Assembly: GCF_016508585.1 (NCBI RefSeq) | Contig: NZ_JADVOP010000026.1 | Location: forward strand, 1-63,375 | Length of the DNA stretch: 63,375 bases | Source: Acinetobacter baumannii | GTDB taxonomy: Bacteria > Pseudomonadota > Gammaproteobacteria > Pseudomonadales > Moraxellaceae | Reading direction: 5' to 3' | In this document: positions 37,940 through 47,108 of the stretch, piece by piece | Layout: each line of letters starts with the position of its first letter | How positions within the stretch are numbered: the first letter of the stretch is position 1 | Notes under the pieces: model-generated | The model's database searches: none | What the model was told of the DNA's origin: nothing | The model's input: only the letters and a program-made list of their open reading frames with translations | Program-made: the position numbers and the translations under genes

Positions 37940-39286
37940 TTAAGCATGTACTTCGGTTTTTTCTTCAAGCATTTTGCGGTCAACTTCTTCTGGATTATTC
38001 AAAGCATCATTGAGTTTTTCAACATCAAGCTTACCTACCCATTTAGCAACAACGATGGTTGCCAAAGAGTTCCCAACCAGGTTGGTTAAGGCACGTGCTT
38101 CCGACATAAAACGATCAATTCCCAGAATCAATGCCAGACCAGCAACAGGAATATTACCCACTGCTGCTAAAGTCGCTGCCATCACAATAAATCCTGAACC
38201 TGTCACACCTGCTGCACCTTTTGATGAAATTAACAATACCGCAAGCAAGGTAATTTCATGCCAGATATCCAATTGTGTGTTGGTTGCCTGTGCAATGAAG
38301 ATCGCAGCCATCGTCAGATAAATAGACGTTCCATCAAGGTTAAATGAGTAACCTGTTGGGATCACCAAACCGACAACAGATTTTTCACAACCTGCAATTT
38401 CAAGCTTTTTCAACATTCGAGGCAATACAGATTCAGAAGATGATGTACCCAATACAATCAACAATTCTTCACGAATCATACGGATCATTTTAAGAATACT
38501 AAAACCACAGAAACGGCTGATTGAACCCAAGATAATGAAAATGAACAATAAACAAGTGATATAGAAGCAGAGAATTAATTGGGCAAGTTGTGCCAAGCTA
38601 CCAATCCCATATTTACCAATGGTAAATGCCATTGCACCAAATGCACCAATAGGCGCAAGTTTCATAATCATGTTCACGATGTTAAAGAACACATGCGAAA
38701 TTTGATCAATCAATCTCAGCACTGGTTTACCTGCATCTCCCAACTTATGCAAAGCAAAGCCAAACAGCAATGCAAATAAAAGAACTTGCAAAATTTCGCC
38801 TTCAGCAAATGCCCCAACAACTGTATTGGGAATAATGTGCATAAAGAAATCAACAGTAGACTGTGACGCTCCAGATTCCACATATTTGCTGATACCAGAG
38901 GTATCAAGTGTTGCGGGATCAATATTCATCCCAACACCCGGTTTCGCGATATTGATTACCACCAAACCAATAATCAGGGCAATCGTGGACACAATCTCAA
39001 AATACAACAGTGCAATACCGCCAGTCTTACCGACCGATTTCATACTTTCCATACCTGCGATACCACTGACCACGGTACAGAAAATCACAGGTGCGATAAT
39101 CATTTTAATGAGCTTGATAAAAGCATCACCTAATGGTTTAAGTTGCTCACCCAAACCTGGAATATTTTTTTCTACACCATTGATCAATTGCGTACCACTT
39201 GGGAAATAGTGACCCACGATCACACCCAAAATAATGGCAACAATCACTTGAAAATAGAGTGACTTATACAGCGGTTTCTTAGCCAT
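37940..39286 (-). CDS. dctA: C4-dicarboxylate/proton symporter DctA
   Basis: A 448-aa transporter of the DAACS family importing succinate, fumarate, malate and often aspartate with protons or sodium. Long stretches match E. coli DctA as I remember it: [50 protein letters not shown] (the serine-rich re-entrant hairpin 1), [15 protein letters not shown] and [15 protein letters not shown] (hairpin 2). About eight transmembrane helices are expected. It could supply the aspartate used by AspA, which lies 9 kb away. Its promoter is in the gap beyond 39286; no cognate DctB/DctR pair is nearby. Confidence 0.93.
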   Translation of the reverse strand: MAKKPLYKSLYFQVIVAIILGVIVGHYFPSGTQLINGVEKNIPGLGEQLKPLGDAFIKLIKMIIAPVIFCTVVSGIAGMESMKSVGKTGGIALLYFEIVSTIALIIGLVVINIAKPGVGMNIDPATLDTSGISKYVESGASQSTVDFFMHIIPNTVVGAFAEGEILQVLLFALLFGFALHKLGDAGKPVLRLIDQISHVFFNIVNMIMKLAPIGAFGAMAFTIGKYGIGSLAQLAQLILCFYITCLLFIFIILGSISRFCGFSILKMIRMIREELLIVLGTSSSESVLPRMLKKLEIAGCEKSVVGLVIPTGYSFNLDGTSIYLTMAAIFIAQATNTQLDIWHEITLLAVLLISSKGAAGVTGSGFIVMAATLAAVGNIPVAGLALILGIDRFMSEARALTNLVGNSLATIVVAKWVGKLDVEKLNDALNNPEEVDRKMLEEKTEVHA

Positions 39287-39707
39287 GATAATTACTTCTT
39301 TCTATATTTCTGTTCGAAGAAATATCCAATATTAATGCGACCATTTGCTGACACAGGCAAAAATCCTGATGAAAACATCAAGAAAATAGATTTTTAGAAA
39401 ATAAAAATCCGTTCAGAAAACAGCCGTTTTCCAAAACAAAGACAACGAATGACGATGTTTAAGATTTACTCCGTACTGCCAATATGCAAATCAGAATAAA
39501 TGTAGAACAGGAGATGATAAATAAAACACTATTCAAGCATATTTTAATTAATTTTTGAGCATCAATCTCTAGTTAAATGTAGATTTCGGCTAACATCTGT
39601 CCATTTTCTGCTTAGACCTTAGTCTAATGTCACTTGGATCTATACCCTTTTAATCCATTTATGGCATAGTGTACTGCACAGCTTCTTCCGCTTATGACTG
39701 CACCCAT
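39287..39707. other. Divergent gap between dctA and the ybiB-like gene
   Basis: About 420 bp. A hairpin TTAGAC-CTTA-GTCTAA lies at 39612-39627, upstream of the ybiB-like gene, and an interrupted AT-rich stretch with several A/T runs fills the middle (39400-39560). No ORF with a ribosome-binding site and no RNA gene was recognised. It should contain the dctA promoter (near 39300-39340) and that of the plus-strand gene. Confidence 0.5.
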
Positions 39708-40709
39708 ATGAACAGCAAACGCAATCTATATAAAGACTTTGAACATCCTTTTGCACAGTATGTGCGAATTATCGGTAAAGGGAAAAATGGTGCAAGATCA
39801 TTAACTTATGATGAAGCTTATCAAGCTTTCTCGATGATCTTAAAAAATCAAGTGCTTGATGTACAACTGGGGGCATTTTTGATGTTACTCCGAGTCAAGG
39901 AAGAATCTGTAGATGAACTTACAGGTTTTGTCCAAGCGACCAAAGACCAATTGAATTTCCAGGCACTTTCTGTGGATCTAGACTGGTCATCCTATGCAGG
40001 CAAACGTAAACATTATCCATGGTTTTTGTTGGCGGCTTTAACACTGGCCAAACACGGTTATAAGATCGTCATGCACGGTGCTGCCGGTCATACCATGAAC
40101 CGTGTTTATACTGAACAGGTTTTAGCGCATTTAGGATTTCCAATTTGCCAAAATGAAACAGCGGTCAAGCAACAGTTAGCAGCTCGGAATTTTGCTTATT
40201 TGCCTTTGGATGTAATTTCTCCAATTTTGGCGGATTTGATTAATCTCAGAAATGTGATGGGATTACGCTCTCCAGTACATACTCTTGCTCGTCTAATTAA
40301 TCCTTTCAATGCCAAAGCCACCATGCAGGCTATTTTCCACCCTGCTTACCGCAGCTCGCATCAACAGGCAGCCTTTCAACTGGGTTACCAAAATAGTGCG
40401 GTGATTAAGGGTGAAGGCGGTGAGTTTGAAAGAAATCCTGATGCAAAAACATTGATCTGCGGCATTCAAAATGGCGAACTCTATGAATATGAATTGCCAA
40501 AATTAACAGATCATCGCAGTCCTGTTGAAGAACAACTGGATCTGTCCGTCTTTAAAGCAGTTTGGGAGGGTCAACAATCACATGGCTATGGTGAAATTGC
40601 CGTGACTCAAACGATGGGTATAGCGCTCTATACCATGGGTGTGGTAACAGATTATGAAGATGCCATGAAAAAAGCCCAACAGCTTTGGAACACACGTTTT
40701 TTAAATTGA
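39708..40709 (+). CDS. ybiB: TrpD2/YbiB-like glycosyltransferase-family protein
   Basis: A 333-aa protein related to anthranilate phosphoribosyltransferase (TrpD). The N-terminal helical domain (RIIGKGKNGARSLTYDEAYQAFSMILKNQVLDVQLGAFLMLLRVK) and the later VMHGAAGHT and VMGLRSPVHTLARLINP segments match the family. The canonical TrpD glycine-rich PRPP loop is altered, as in E. coli YbiB, which is known to bind DNA and lacks TrpD activity; the same is inferred here. ATG at 39708 is used because the longer frame from 39669 adds an unrelated leader. Confidence 0.85.
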   Translation: MNSKRNLYKDFEHPFAQYVRIIGKGKNGARSLTYDEAYQAFSMILKNQVLDVQLGAFLMLLRVKEESVDELTGFVQATKDQLNFQALSVDLDWSSYAGKRKHYPWFLLAALTLAKHGYKIVMHGAAGHTMNRVYTEQVLAHLGFPICQNETAVKQQLAARNFAYLPLDVISPILADLINLRNVMGLRSPVHTLARLINPFNAKATMQAIFHPAYRSSHQQAAFQLGYQNSAVIKGEGGEFERNPDAKTLICGIQNGELYEYELPKLTDHRSPVEEQLDLSVFKAVWEGQQSHGYGEIAVTQTMGIALYTMGVVTDYEDAMKKAQQLWNTRFLN

Positions 40710-40731
40710 AGCCTGTACCAAACTGTGATGA

Positions 40732-41160
40732 TCAATGACCACGCTTTTCGATAAAATAAAATTCAGACCAATAGGGATAATGTTTTCCTGATGAATGAAT
40801 ATTTCTAAGTATGAGCGGATCACCAATGTGAATTGTATTTTTATTCTGCTCATGAGGACCAGATAAATATGCATCTTTTTGCTGTCCACTCAACTTGGAG
40901 CAATATTGCCGATGTTTTTCCAAATGTTTTGAAGCATTGCTTGCCTCAGCATTGTGAATTTTTATCCCGATCAATAACATGGGATACCCGTCATTTTTAA
41001 TGGACGTATATTGCGTAACAGGATTTTGAAAGTTCCGGCTGGACACGACAGTAACATCAAGCCGACACTCGATGCTTTTTTCAATATTGGGTTGTGCCAC
41101 GACAAATGTTGTTGAGGTCAACATCAATAGAATAATTAAAGAGTACTTGCGCTTGTTCAT
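40732..41160 (-). CDS. Secreted hypothetical protein
   Basis: A 142-aa protein with a Sec signal peptide (MNKRKYSLIILLMLTSTTFVVA, cleavage near 22-23). The mature part has two cysteines (IECRLDV and YCSKLSG), probably disulfide-bonded in the periplasm, and a basic His-rich tail ending YPYWSEFYFIEKRGH. I do not recognise a family. It lies convergent to the ybiB-like gene, and after the yeaC gene on the same strand. Confidence 0.62.
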   Translation of the reverse strand: MNKRKYSLIILLMLTSTTFVVAQPNIEKSIECRLDVTVVSSRNFQNPVTQYTSIKNDGYPMLLIGIKIHNAEASNASKHLEKHRQYCSKLSGQQKDAYLSGPHEQNKNTIHIGDPLILRNIHSSGKHYPYWSEFYFIEKRGH

Positions 41161-41196
41161 CTTAACATTATTTTATTGTTTTCAATTTTTTGCTGA

Positions 41197-41226
41197 TCAC
41201 CACAACGAACCATGTCGCTGTGGTGA
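41197..41226. terminator. Hairpin downstream of yeaC
   Basis: Stem TCACCACA / TGTGGTGA (8 bp) with a 14-nt loop that can pair further, 26 bp after the yeaC stop. No U tract follows on the minus strand. Confidence 0.4.
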
Positions 41227-41251
41227 TGTTCAATTCACTTATGGTTTACTG

Positions 41252-41518
41252 TTAAACGAAACGAATAGGTTTGAATTCTGGTTCAGGAACATGTGAATCA
41301 CATTCCTCACCTTCCTCCTTATGACCTTTATCAATATAACCTGTACGCTCTTTCTCAGGGACATTTTGATGTTCCCAAGCAATCACCGCCTGCATACAGG
41401 TTTGACGCTGCTCAGCAGTCAGTGCCACACCATTTGGCCATTTTCCAATTTCTACTGCTGTTTTTAATCGTTCAACAATGTCAGCATCTAAAATAGAAAG
41501 CATCTGTTCAATATTCAT
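41252..41518 (-). CDS. yeaC: DUF1315 protein YeaC
   Basis: An 88-aa protein: MNIEQMLSILDADIVERLKTAVEIGKWPNGVALTAEQR and QAVIAWEHQNVPEKERTGYI are the DUF1315/YeaC signature. A negatively charged tail follows (GHKEEGEECDSHVPEPEF). No function is established. ATG at 41518 is preferred over TTG at 41524; AGGA lies 6-7 nt upstream and overlaps the end of nadK, whose TGA is at 41521-41523, so the genes are translationally coupled. Confidence 0.87.
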   Translation of the reverse strand: MNIEQMLSILDADIVERLKTAVEIGKWPNGVALTAEQRQTCMQAVIAWEHQNVPEKERTGYIDKGHKEEGEECDSHVPEPEFKPIRFV

Positions 41519-41520
41519 GG

Positions 41521-42459
41521 TCAATCCTGCTGAAAAGAATCAAAATCTTGATTCCAACCAAGTTTAGTACGACAAGCCATATAGAAGTCATACCCTGGCG
41601 GATGTAAAAGTATTAGTTTGAATGGATGTTTGCGAATATGCAAACTATCCCCAACATTTAATGAAACACTGTGTTGTCCATCTGCGCTCACCATCGGCAA
41701 TACGCGATTTTCACGAATCAATATCTTGATTTCACTCTGCCCGCCGACAACGATTGGACGTGAAGACAAAGTATGTGGATGCATCGGAACCAAAGCAATC
41801 GCATCCATACTCGGGTGGAGAATCGGTCCCCCACCCGATAATGCATAGGCTGTCGAACCTGTGGGTGTGGAGACGATTAAACCATCACTGTGCTGACGGT
41901 AAACATACTGCCCATCAATGTTTAATTCGAAATCAATCATATGTACAGACTTTCCTGAATGAAGTACCACATCATTCAGGGCAATTGCATCGTAAATGGT
42001 TTCGTTTTTGCTGCGAATTTCTATTTCAAGTAAAAAACGGCGATCAAGCTGAAACTCACCTCTGAGCACTTGATCAAGTTTAAAGATCACTTCAGTCGGC
42101 TTAATGTCGGTCAGAAAGCCTAAACGACCACGGTTTACTCCCAGAACAGGTATATTATATTTCACCAATGCACGTGCTGCATGTAATAAGGAACCATCGC
42201 CACCAACAACAATAACTAGATCAACCACCTCACCGAGTAAATTCTTACTGACAGTCTGGGTATTGGTATAGGGAACAAGTTCTGCTGTTGCGGTATCAAA
42301 AACGGGATGTAAACCTAAACCCAACAAATGATCATGTATAAGGCAAAGCGTATCAACCACAGAAGATTTATCTGGTCTTCCAATCAAACCAATGTTACGA
42401 AAGGTCTTTGGTGAAATCTGCACAGGTGCTTTAGCTCCACTGAAATTCTGAGATATCAT
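41521..42459 (-). CDS. nadK: NAD kinase
   Basis: A 312-aa enzyme phosphorylating NAD+ to NADP+. The conserved GGDGS is at 86-90 (VIVVGGDGSLLHAAR), with VLGVNRGRLGFLTD, NDVVLHSGKS, SDGLIVSTPTGSTAYALSGGGPI and LHPHTLSSRPIV following. Length is close to E. coli NadK (292 aa); the first 20 residues are an extra leader. The yeaC gene follows with overlap of regulatory signals. It is divergent from mrcB. Confidence 0.95.
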   Translation of the reverse strand: MISQNFSGAKAPVQISPKTFRNIGLIGRPDKSSVVDTLCLIHDHLLGLGLHPVFDTATAELVPYTNTQTVSKNLLGEVVDLVIVVGGDGSLLHAARALVKYNIPVLGVNRGRLGFLTDIKPTEVIFKLDQVLRGEFQLDRRFLLEIEIRSKNETIYDAIALNDVVLHSGKSVHMIDFELNIDGQYVYRQHSDGLIVSTPTGSTAYALSGGGPILHPSMDAIALVPMHPHTLSSRPIVVGGQSEIKILIRENRVLPMVSADGQHSVSLNVGDSLHIRKHPFKLILLHPPGYDFYMACRTKLGWNQDFDSFQQD

Positions 42460-42617
42460 AGCACTTTCAGAATATGTTTATAAAATCATTCATCAACGAA
42501 AAATAACAAGAATACCCAAAAAGCCTTTTAATTTGTGTATTTCACAGATTTATTATTGCAAATTTAAGAAAAGCTTCGCATGATTAGCGAAAATAAATTG
42601 GGTTTTATTATCTGTAT

Positions 42618-45011
42618 ATGAAGAACGAACGTGGTATAGGCTTGATTGCACTGATTTTTTGTGTATTGGTCATTGCAGCATTTTTTGCATTTAGTATCTA
42701 CTTAATTCGACTCGACAATGTTATTCGGGACAAGTTCGAAGGAAACCGTTGGGACATTCCTGCTAAAGTATTTGCACGACCATTGGAAATATATGCAACT
42801 GCACCTATCGCACAAACAGATTTTGAACAAGAGCTTAAACAACTGGGTTACAAAAGTAGTGACAGCTATACCAAATCAGGAACATATATCAGCCAACCCA
42901 ATTCAGTGTATGTCCATACACGGGGTTTCGACTTTGGTGACAGCGTTGACCCGGAACAAGTTCTGCAAGTGACCTTTGCAGGAGATAGCGTTTCTGACGT
43001 TAAAGCCACCAAGCCAACCAATACCGGAATTGCACGTTTAGAACCAATGTTGATTGGTGGAATCTATCCTCAGCATAATGAAGACCGCGTACTGATTAAA
43101 CTGAATAAGGTGCCAAAGCCTTTGATCGAGGCATTAATCGCGACGGAAGATCGTAACTTTTATCGCCATCACGGGATTTCTTTCCGTGGCACCGCACGGG
43201 CTTTGGTCAGTAATGTGACAGGTGGAAAACGTCAAGGGGGGTCAACACTCACTCAACAGTTGGTGAAGAACTTTTTCTTAACGCCTGAAAAAACCTTGAA
43301 ACGTAAAGTCAATGAAGCACTGATGTCTCTTTTGTTAGAGCTCCATTACAGTAAAGATGAAATTCTTGAAGCCTATTTAAATGAAGTGAATTTGGGGCAA
43401 AGTGGCAATTATTCTGTCAATGGTTATGGTCTGGCTTCACAATTCTATTTTGGATTACCACTGAGTGAGTTAAATATTTCACAACAAGCCTATCTTGTGG
43501 GTTTGGTTCAAGGTCCTACCCTGTTTAATCCATGGAAGAATCCTGAAGGCGCAAAAAAACGTCGAGATATTGTGTTGAACAATATGTTGGTCATGGGCTA
43601 TCTAGATCAAGCGCAATATGAAAAAGAAATTTCGCGTCCATTGAATGTCGTACGTAAACCGACTCTAGGAACCGCGAAATTCCCAGACTTTCTCGATATC
43701 GTACGTCGTCAGCTTAAAACAGAGTACCAGGAGTCTGACCTCACCAATCAAGGTTTAAGAATTTTCACTACCCTTGATCCAATTGCACAAACCAAAGTTC
43801 AAAATAGCTTTAGAGACACTGTGACCCGATTAGCCAATGCCAATCCATCACGCTTGAAAGACTTGCAGGGTGCTGTTTTAGTCACCCGTCCCGAGAACGG
43901 TGAATTGATTGCTGCTGTGGGATCTACCCAAGACTTTACAGGTTTTAACCGTACTGTCGATGCAAAACGTCAGGTCGGTTCTTTGCTTAAACCTGTGATC
44001 TATTTAAGTGCATTGGAGTCAGGTCGTTATAATTGGGCATCTCAAATCGAAGATGCACCCATCAGCTTACCAGTCAATGGCAACCAAACATGGACACCGA
44101 AAAACTATAGTGGTTCTGGTCATGGTTATGTTCCTTTAGCACAAGCATTGGCGAACTCATATAACCTGTCAGCTGTACGTCTGGGCAATGAATTTGGCAT
44201 ATCAACATTTAGCAATAATCTGACTAAATTTGGTGTGACCTCTAAAATTCCGAATTATCCATCGATTTTCCTCGGTGCAGTTGATATGTCACCGATGGAA
44301 GTGATGAGTATCTATGGCAACTTTGCAACGGGTGGATTTAAATACCCGACCAAAGCCATTCGGACTGTGGTTGATTCAAACGGTCGCCTCCTAGAGCGCT
44401 TCGGCCTAAATGTTCAGCAAACAATCGATCCTTCTGCTGCATACCTGTTGAACTATGGTTTACAGCAGGTAATGTCCTCGGGTACAGGTAAAGCGGCTTA
44501 CAATAGCTTATCTGCTGACCTTAAACTTGCCGGTAAATCAGGAACAACCAATGATACGCGTGATTCATGGTTCGCAGGATACTCAGGCAACAACTTAGCT
44601 GTGGTATGGTTAGGTTTGGACAACAATAAAATTACGGGGTTGACAGGTTCATCAGGGGCATTACCCGTATGGATTAATGTGATGAAACAGTTACGTCAAA
44701 AACCTGTGAATTTGCGTCAAACAGATGATATCGCCTGGCAGTGGATTGATTCACGTACTGGGGAATTGTCTGCCCAAGGTTGTGAGGGTGCCATGTATAT
44801 TCCTTTATTACGCCATACTGTACCAAATCGTGCGACTGAATGCGGTATGCCACATTATCAGGTGGATCCACAATACGTACCCGATACACAACAAAACGCT
44901 TCGCAAACACAGTCAGGTGATAGTATTGACAACTACATTCGTGAGAGTGAAGACAGTATGGAACAGGACTCAAGAGGTCGCATGATTTCAAGCGGGAGTT
45001 ACAACAACTAA
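42618..45011 (+). CDS. mrcB: Bifunctional penicillin-binding protein 1b
   Basis: A 797-aa class A PBP that polymerises and cross-links peptidoglycan in the periplasm. One transmembrane helix spans about 9-30. The UB2H-like region lies at about 60-140. The GT51 domain carries ATEDRNFYRHHG (Glu177) and GGSTLTQQLVKN. The transpeptidase domain has Ser455 in VGSLLKPV, SYN in ANSYNLSAV and KSG at 640-642 (KSGTTND). The C-terminal tail after ~740 is polar with glutamine- and serine-rich residues. The lipoprotein gene following it by 50 bp is a likely activator. No clear ribosome-binding site precedes the ATG. Confidence 0.96.
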   Translation: MKNERGIGLIALIFCVLVIAAFFAFSIYLIRLDNVIRDKFEGNRWDIPAKVFARPLEIYATAPIAQTDFEQELKQLGYKSSDSYTKSGTYISQPNSVYVHTRGFDFGDSVDPEQVLQVTFAGDSVSDVKATKPTNTGIARLEPMLIGGIYPQHNEDRVLIKLNKVPKPLIEALIATEDRNFYRHHGISFRGTARALVSNVTGGKRQGGSTLTQQLVKNFFLTPEKTLKRKVNEALMSLLLELHYSKDEILEAYLNEVNLGQSGNYSVNGYGLASQFYFGLPLSELNISQQAYLVGLVQGPTLFNPWKNPEGAKKRRDIVLNNMLVMGYLDQAQYEKEISRPLNVVRKPTLGTAKFPDFLDIVRRQLKTEYQESDLTNQGLRIFTTLDPIAQTKVQNSFRDTVTRLANANPSRLKDLQGAVLVTRPENGELIAAVGSTQDFTGFNRTVDAKRQVGSLLKPVIYLSALESGRYNWASQIEDAPISLPVNGNQTWTPKNYSGSGHGYVPLAQALANSYNLSAVRLGNEFGISTFSNNLTKFGVTSKIPNYPSIFLGAVDMSPMEVMSIYGNFATGGFKYPTKAIRTVVDSNGRLLERFGLNVQQTIDPSAAYLLNYGLQQVMSSGTGKAAYNSLSADLKLAGKSGTTNDTRDSWFAGYSGNNLAVVWLGLDNNKITGLTGSSGALPVWINVMKQLRQKPVNLRQTDDIAWQWIDSRTGELSAQGCEGAMYIPLLRHTVPNRATECGMPHYQVDPQYVPDTQQNASQTQSGDSIDNYIRESEDSMEQDSRGRMISSGSYNN

Positions 45012-45064
45012 ATCCTCTCAGTTTTGAGGTTAAGATGGACTGGCTTTTTGAATAGGAATGAATG

Positions 45065-45649
45065 ATGAATCGTAATGTGACCAAGACCACTTATTTAATA
45101 AGTTTAATGGGAATATTGGCTTTAACTGGTTGTCAAACGACACCACAACACACCAAGCCACCACTAAAACCTGTCGAAAAGCCAGATACATCACAGCAAA
45201 AGAATAATGTTCCAACGCCTGACGGTGTAAAGATTACCCCTTATGAGCGCCCTGAAATTAAACGTGAAAAGGTCCCTACTGTTATCGTGCCACAACAAAA
45301 AGCCCAAACTCAAAAATTTGACGATGGGCAAACTATTCCGGCTTTTAAGCAATTGATGCAACAAGCCCAGACTGCCTACCAAAAACAGCAGTGGGATGAA
45401 GCTGAACGATTTACCTTACATGCACAACGTTTAGCCCCACAATCTGCCGAAGTTTTTTCTTATCTGGCTAGAATCGCCCAACAGAAAAAGCAGTATGCAA
45501 ATGCTGAGTCCTTAGCTCGACGTGGCTTAAGCTACGCACAGACCAATACGCAGAAGAAAGTGTTTTGGAATACAATCTTACAGTCGGCACAGCAGTTGAA
45601 AAATCAAAAAACCATTGCAGAAGCATCTAAACAACTGCAAAGCCTTTAG
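45065..45649 (+). CDS. lpoP: LpoP-type TPR lipoprotein, activator of PBP1b
   Basis: A 194-aa outer-membrane lipoprotein. The signal peptide ends LTGC (Cys23). A proline- and lysine-rich disordered linker occupies about 25-80. The C-terminal ~100 residues form TPR-like repeats (LMQQAQTAYQKQQWDEAERFTLHAQRLAPQ and YLARIAQQKKQYANAESLARRGL). In Pseudomonas and Acinetobacter a lipoprotein of this form, LpoP, sits next to the PBP1b gene and stimulates it, as I recall. The position right after mrcB supports the call. The ATG at 45065 has AGGA 7 nt upstream; the preceding ATG at 45062 is in the same frame and gives one more residue. Confidence 0.8.
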   Translation: MNRNVTKTTYLISLMGILALTGCQTTPQHTKPPLKPVEKPDTSQQKNNVPTPDGVKITPYERPEIKREKVPTVIVPQQKAQTQKFDDGQTIPAFKQLMQQAQTAYQKQQWDEAERFTLHAQRLAPQSAEVFSYLARIAQQKKQYANAESLARRGLSYAQTNTQKKVFWNTILQSAQQLKNQKTIAEASKQLQSL

Positions 45650-45677
45650 CAACTCAGTCCAAAAAAACCAGCTTAAA

Positions 45678-46601
45678 TTAGAACAGGCTTATTCCTGCAA
45701 TACCATAAGCATGATGTTGTTTTGCAATGCTTAGATCTGCGGGGCTTAACCCCCCCAATGCAAATACAGGCAAATCACTACTTTTGGCGTATTGTGCAAA
45801 CTGCTCCCATCCCAAAGCATGTGCATCCGGATGTGTTGCAGTAGGTAGAACAGGGCTCAAAATCACAGCATCGAATCCTAAGCTGTGTGCACGCTGTAAA
45901 GACACCATATCATGACATGCTGCGATACAGCGCATACCGAGTGGCAATTGCCCCATTTGCAAATCCATCACCTGTTGTTGTTTGTAATGCACTGCAGCCA
46001 CAGCTTTCTGCAAAGATTCTGGTAATTGTACCCAAATATCAATATTGACGATCAATCTAGATAGATCATCCTGATCTATCTGTTGAATTTCTTGGATTAC
46101 AGATGGCTTAAATTCAGTTCGGTAATAAAATAATGGCAATACCGTTTTTTCGTGGTTTGTGTCTTTTTTGCTATCCCTCAACGCGGTCAGATCGTCAGAA
46201 ATCTTAATATAATGGTGCCAAAATAAACGCTGAATAATCGGTCGATTGGCTTTGGGAAAATTCAGTTCTAAAAGTTGATCACGGCTATACCACGTCCACG
46301 GTTTTTGAATGTCTGCTAAATACTGTTCACTCACAGTGGCGTGAAACAAGTGCAAAAAAACTTCGACATCTTCATACACATGATGAATCACATCAAAAGC
46401 ATGCCAATGTTGAATGCCAACTCCCACTTCCTCAAAAATTTCTCGTCGGCATGCTTCAACAGGCGTTTCTCCTGCCTCGATCTTGCCTCCCGGGAACTCA
46501 TATTTATTCCCTTGGTGCTGATCAGCATTGCGCCATCCTACAAGGACTTTGCCACGATACATCAATAAAGCTATGGCGACATAGATAGTGGGTTTTGACA
46601 T
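45678..46601 (-). CDS. Nudix hydrolase fused to a ThiE-like domain
   Basis: A 307-aa two-domain protein. The N-terminal MutT-like part has the complete Nudix box (GGKIEAGETPVEACRREIFEEVGV, residues about 38-61) and would hydrolyse nucleoside triphosphates such as 8-oxo-dGTP. The C-terminal ~130 residues resemble thiamine-phosphate synthase (AACHDMVSLQRAHSLGFDAVILSPVLPTATHP, then PVFALGGLSPADL and GIAGISLF). This fusion is a known arrangement in gammaproteobacteria; the ThiE-like half lacks several substrate residues and may not make thiamine phosphate. A true thiE is at 59.1 kb. It converges on lpoP. Confidence 0.87.
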   Translation of the reverse strand: MSKPTIYVAIALLMYRGKVLVGWRNADQHQGNKYEFPGGKIEAGETPVEACRREIFEEVGVGIQHWHAFDVIHHVYEDVEVFLHLFHATVSEQYLADIQKPWTWYSRDQLLELNFPKANRPIIQRLFWHHYIKISDDLTALRDSKKDTNHEKTVLPLFYYRTEFKPSVIQEIQQIDQDDLSRLIVNIDIWVQLPESLQKAVAAVHYKQQQVMDLQMGQLPLGMRCIAACHDMVSLQRAHSLGFDAVILSPVLPTATHPDAHALGWEQFAQYAKSSDLPVFALGGLSPADLSIAKQHHAYGIAGISLF

Positions 46602-46672
46602 AGAAAATAAGACCTGAAGTTTTAATCAATTGTAAGTAAATATAGAAATTTTATAAATGATAAAAATTATCG

Positions 46673-46704
46673 TTGACAGATCTATTCGATAATGATTATC
46701 ATTT
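46673..46704 (+). promoter_or_regulatory. hemP promoter with Fur box
   Basis: TTGACA (46673-46678) and TATCAT (46697-46702) are separated by 18 bp. A Fur box, GATAATGATTATCATTT (46688-46704), covers the -10 region, so iron-loaded Fur would block the polymerase. The ATG of hemP is 37 bp further on. Confidence 0.85.
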
Positions 46705-46741
46705 AAATCACTTAGACAACACCCCACTCGGAGTCAGAAGA

Positions 46742-46912
46742 ATGAACGCACCATTTAGCTTATTTACACGTAACACCGAAGCTCACCAATCCCTTCCAAT
46801 GTTACATTCGAACAACTTATTTGCATTAGGACGCGAAATCCGCATTATGCATGCCGGTGAAGAATATCGTTTACGCTTGACTCGTAACAATCGCTTGATT
46901 TTGACCAAATAA
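46742..46912 (+). CDS. hemP: Hemin uptake protein HemP
   Basis: A 56-aa protein of the HemP family: ALGREIRIMHAGEEYRLRLTRNNRLILTK is the signature. HemP genes are found with haem uptake systems and under Fur; in some Gram-negatives HemP acts as a regulator that turns on haem-receptor genes. No receptor or hmuTUV gene follows: a terminator lies 40 bp downstream. The ATG at 46742 with GGAG 8 nt upstream is used; the frame from 46673 starts inside the -35 box. Confidence 0.92.
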   Translation: MNAPFSLFTRNTEAHQSLPMLHSNNLFALGREIRIMHAGEEYRLRLTRNNRLILTK

Positions 46913-46951
46913 CGATAAAAACAACTGATTTAAAACAAAAAACGTGGGAAC

Positions 46952-46982
46952 AAGCAGTATGAATCAGCGCATACTGCTTTTT
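46952..46982 (+). terminator. Terminator of hemP
   Basis: Stem AAGCAGTATG / CATACTGCTT with an 8-nt loop, followed by TTT and an A. It separates hemP from the convergent histidine kinase gene. Confidence 0.78.
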
Positions 46983-47108
46983 AAGTTTTATTCATGTAAT
47001 TTTCATATCACTTATTTATCGCAGCATTTCAGATATTCAAACACATCAGTGACTGTACAACCAGCCAAATGCTTGAAATATTTGGAATGAATAGCCGAGC
47101 ATTTCAAT

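Noticed and set aside
46673..46741. Longer hemP reading frame with an N-terminal extension
   Set aside because: The extra codons cover the -35 element and the Fur box; the ATG at 46742 has GGAG at proper distance.
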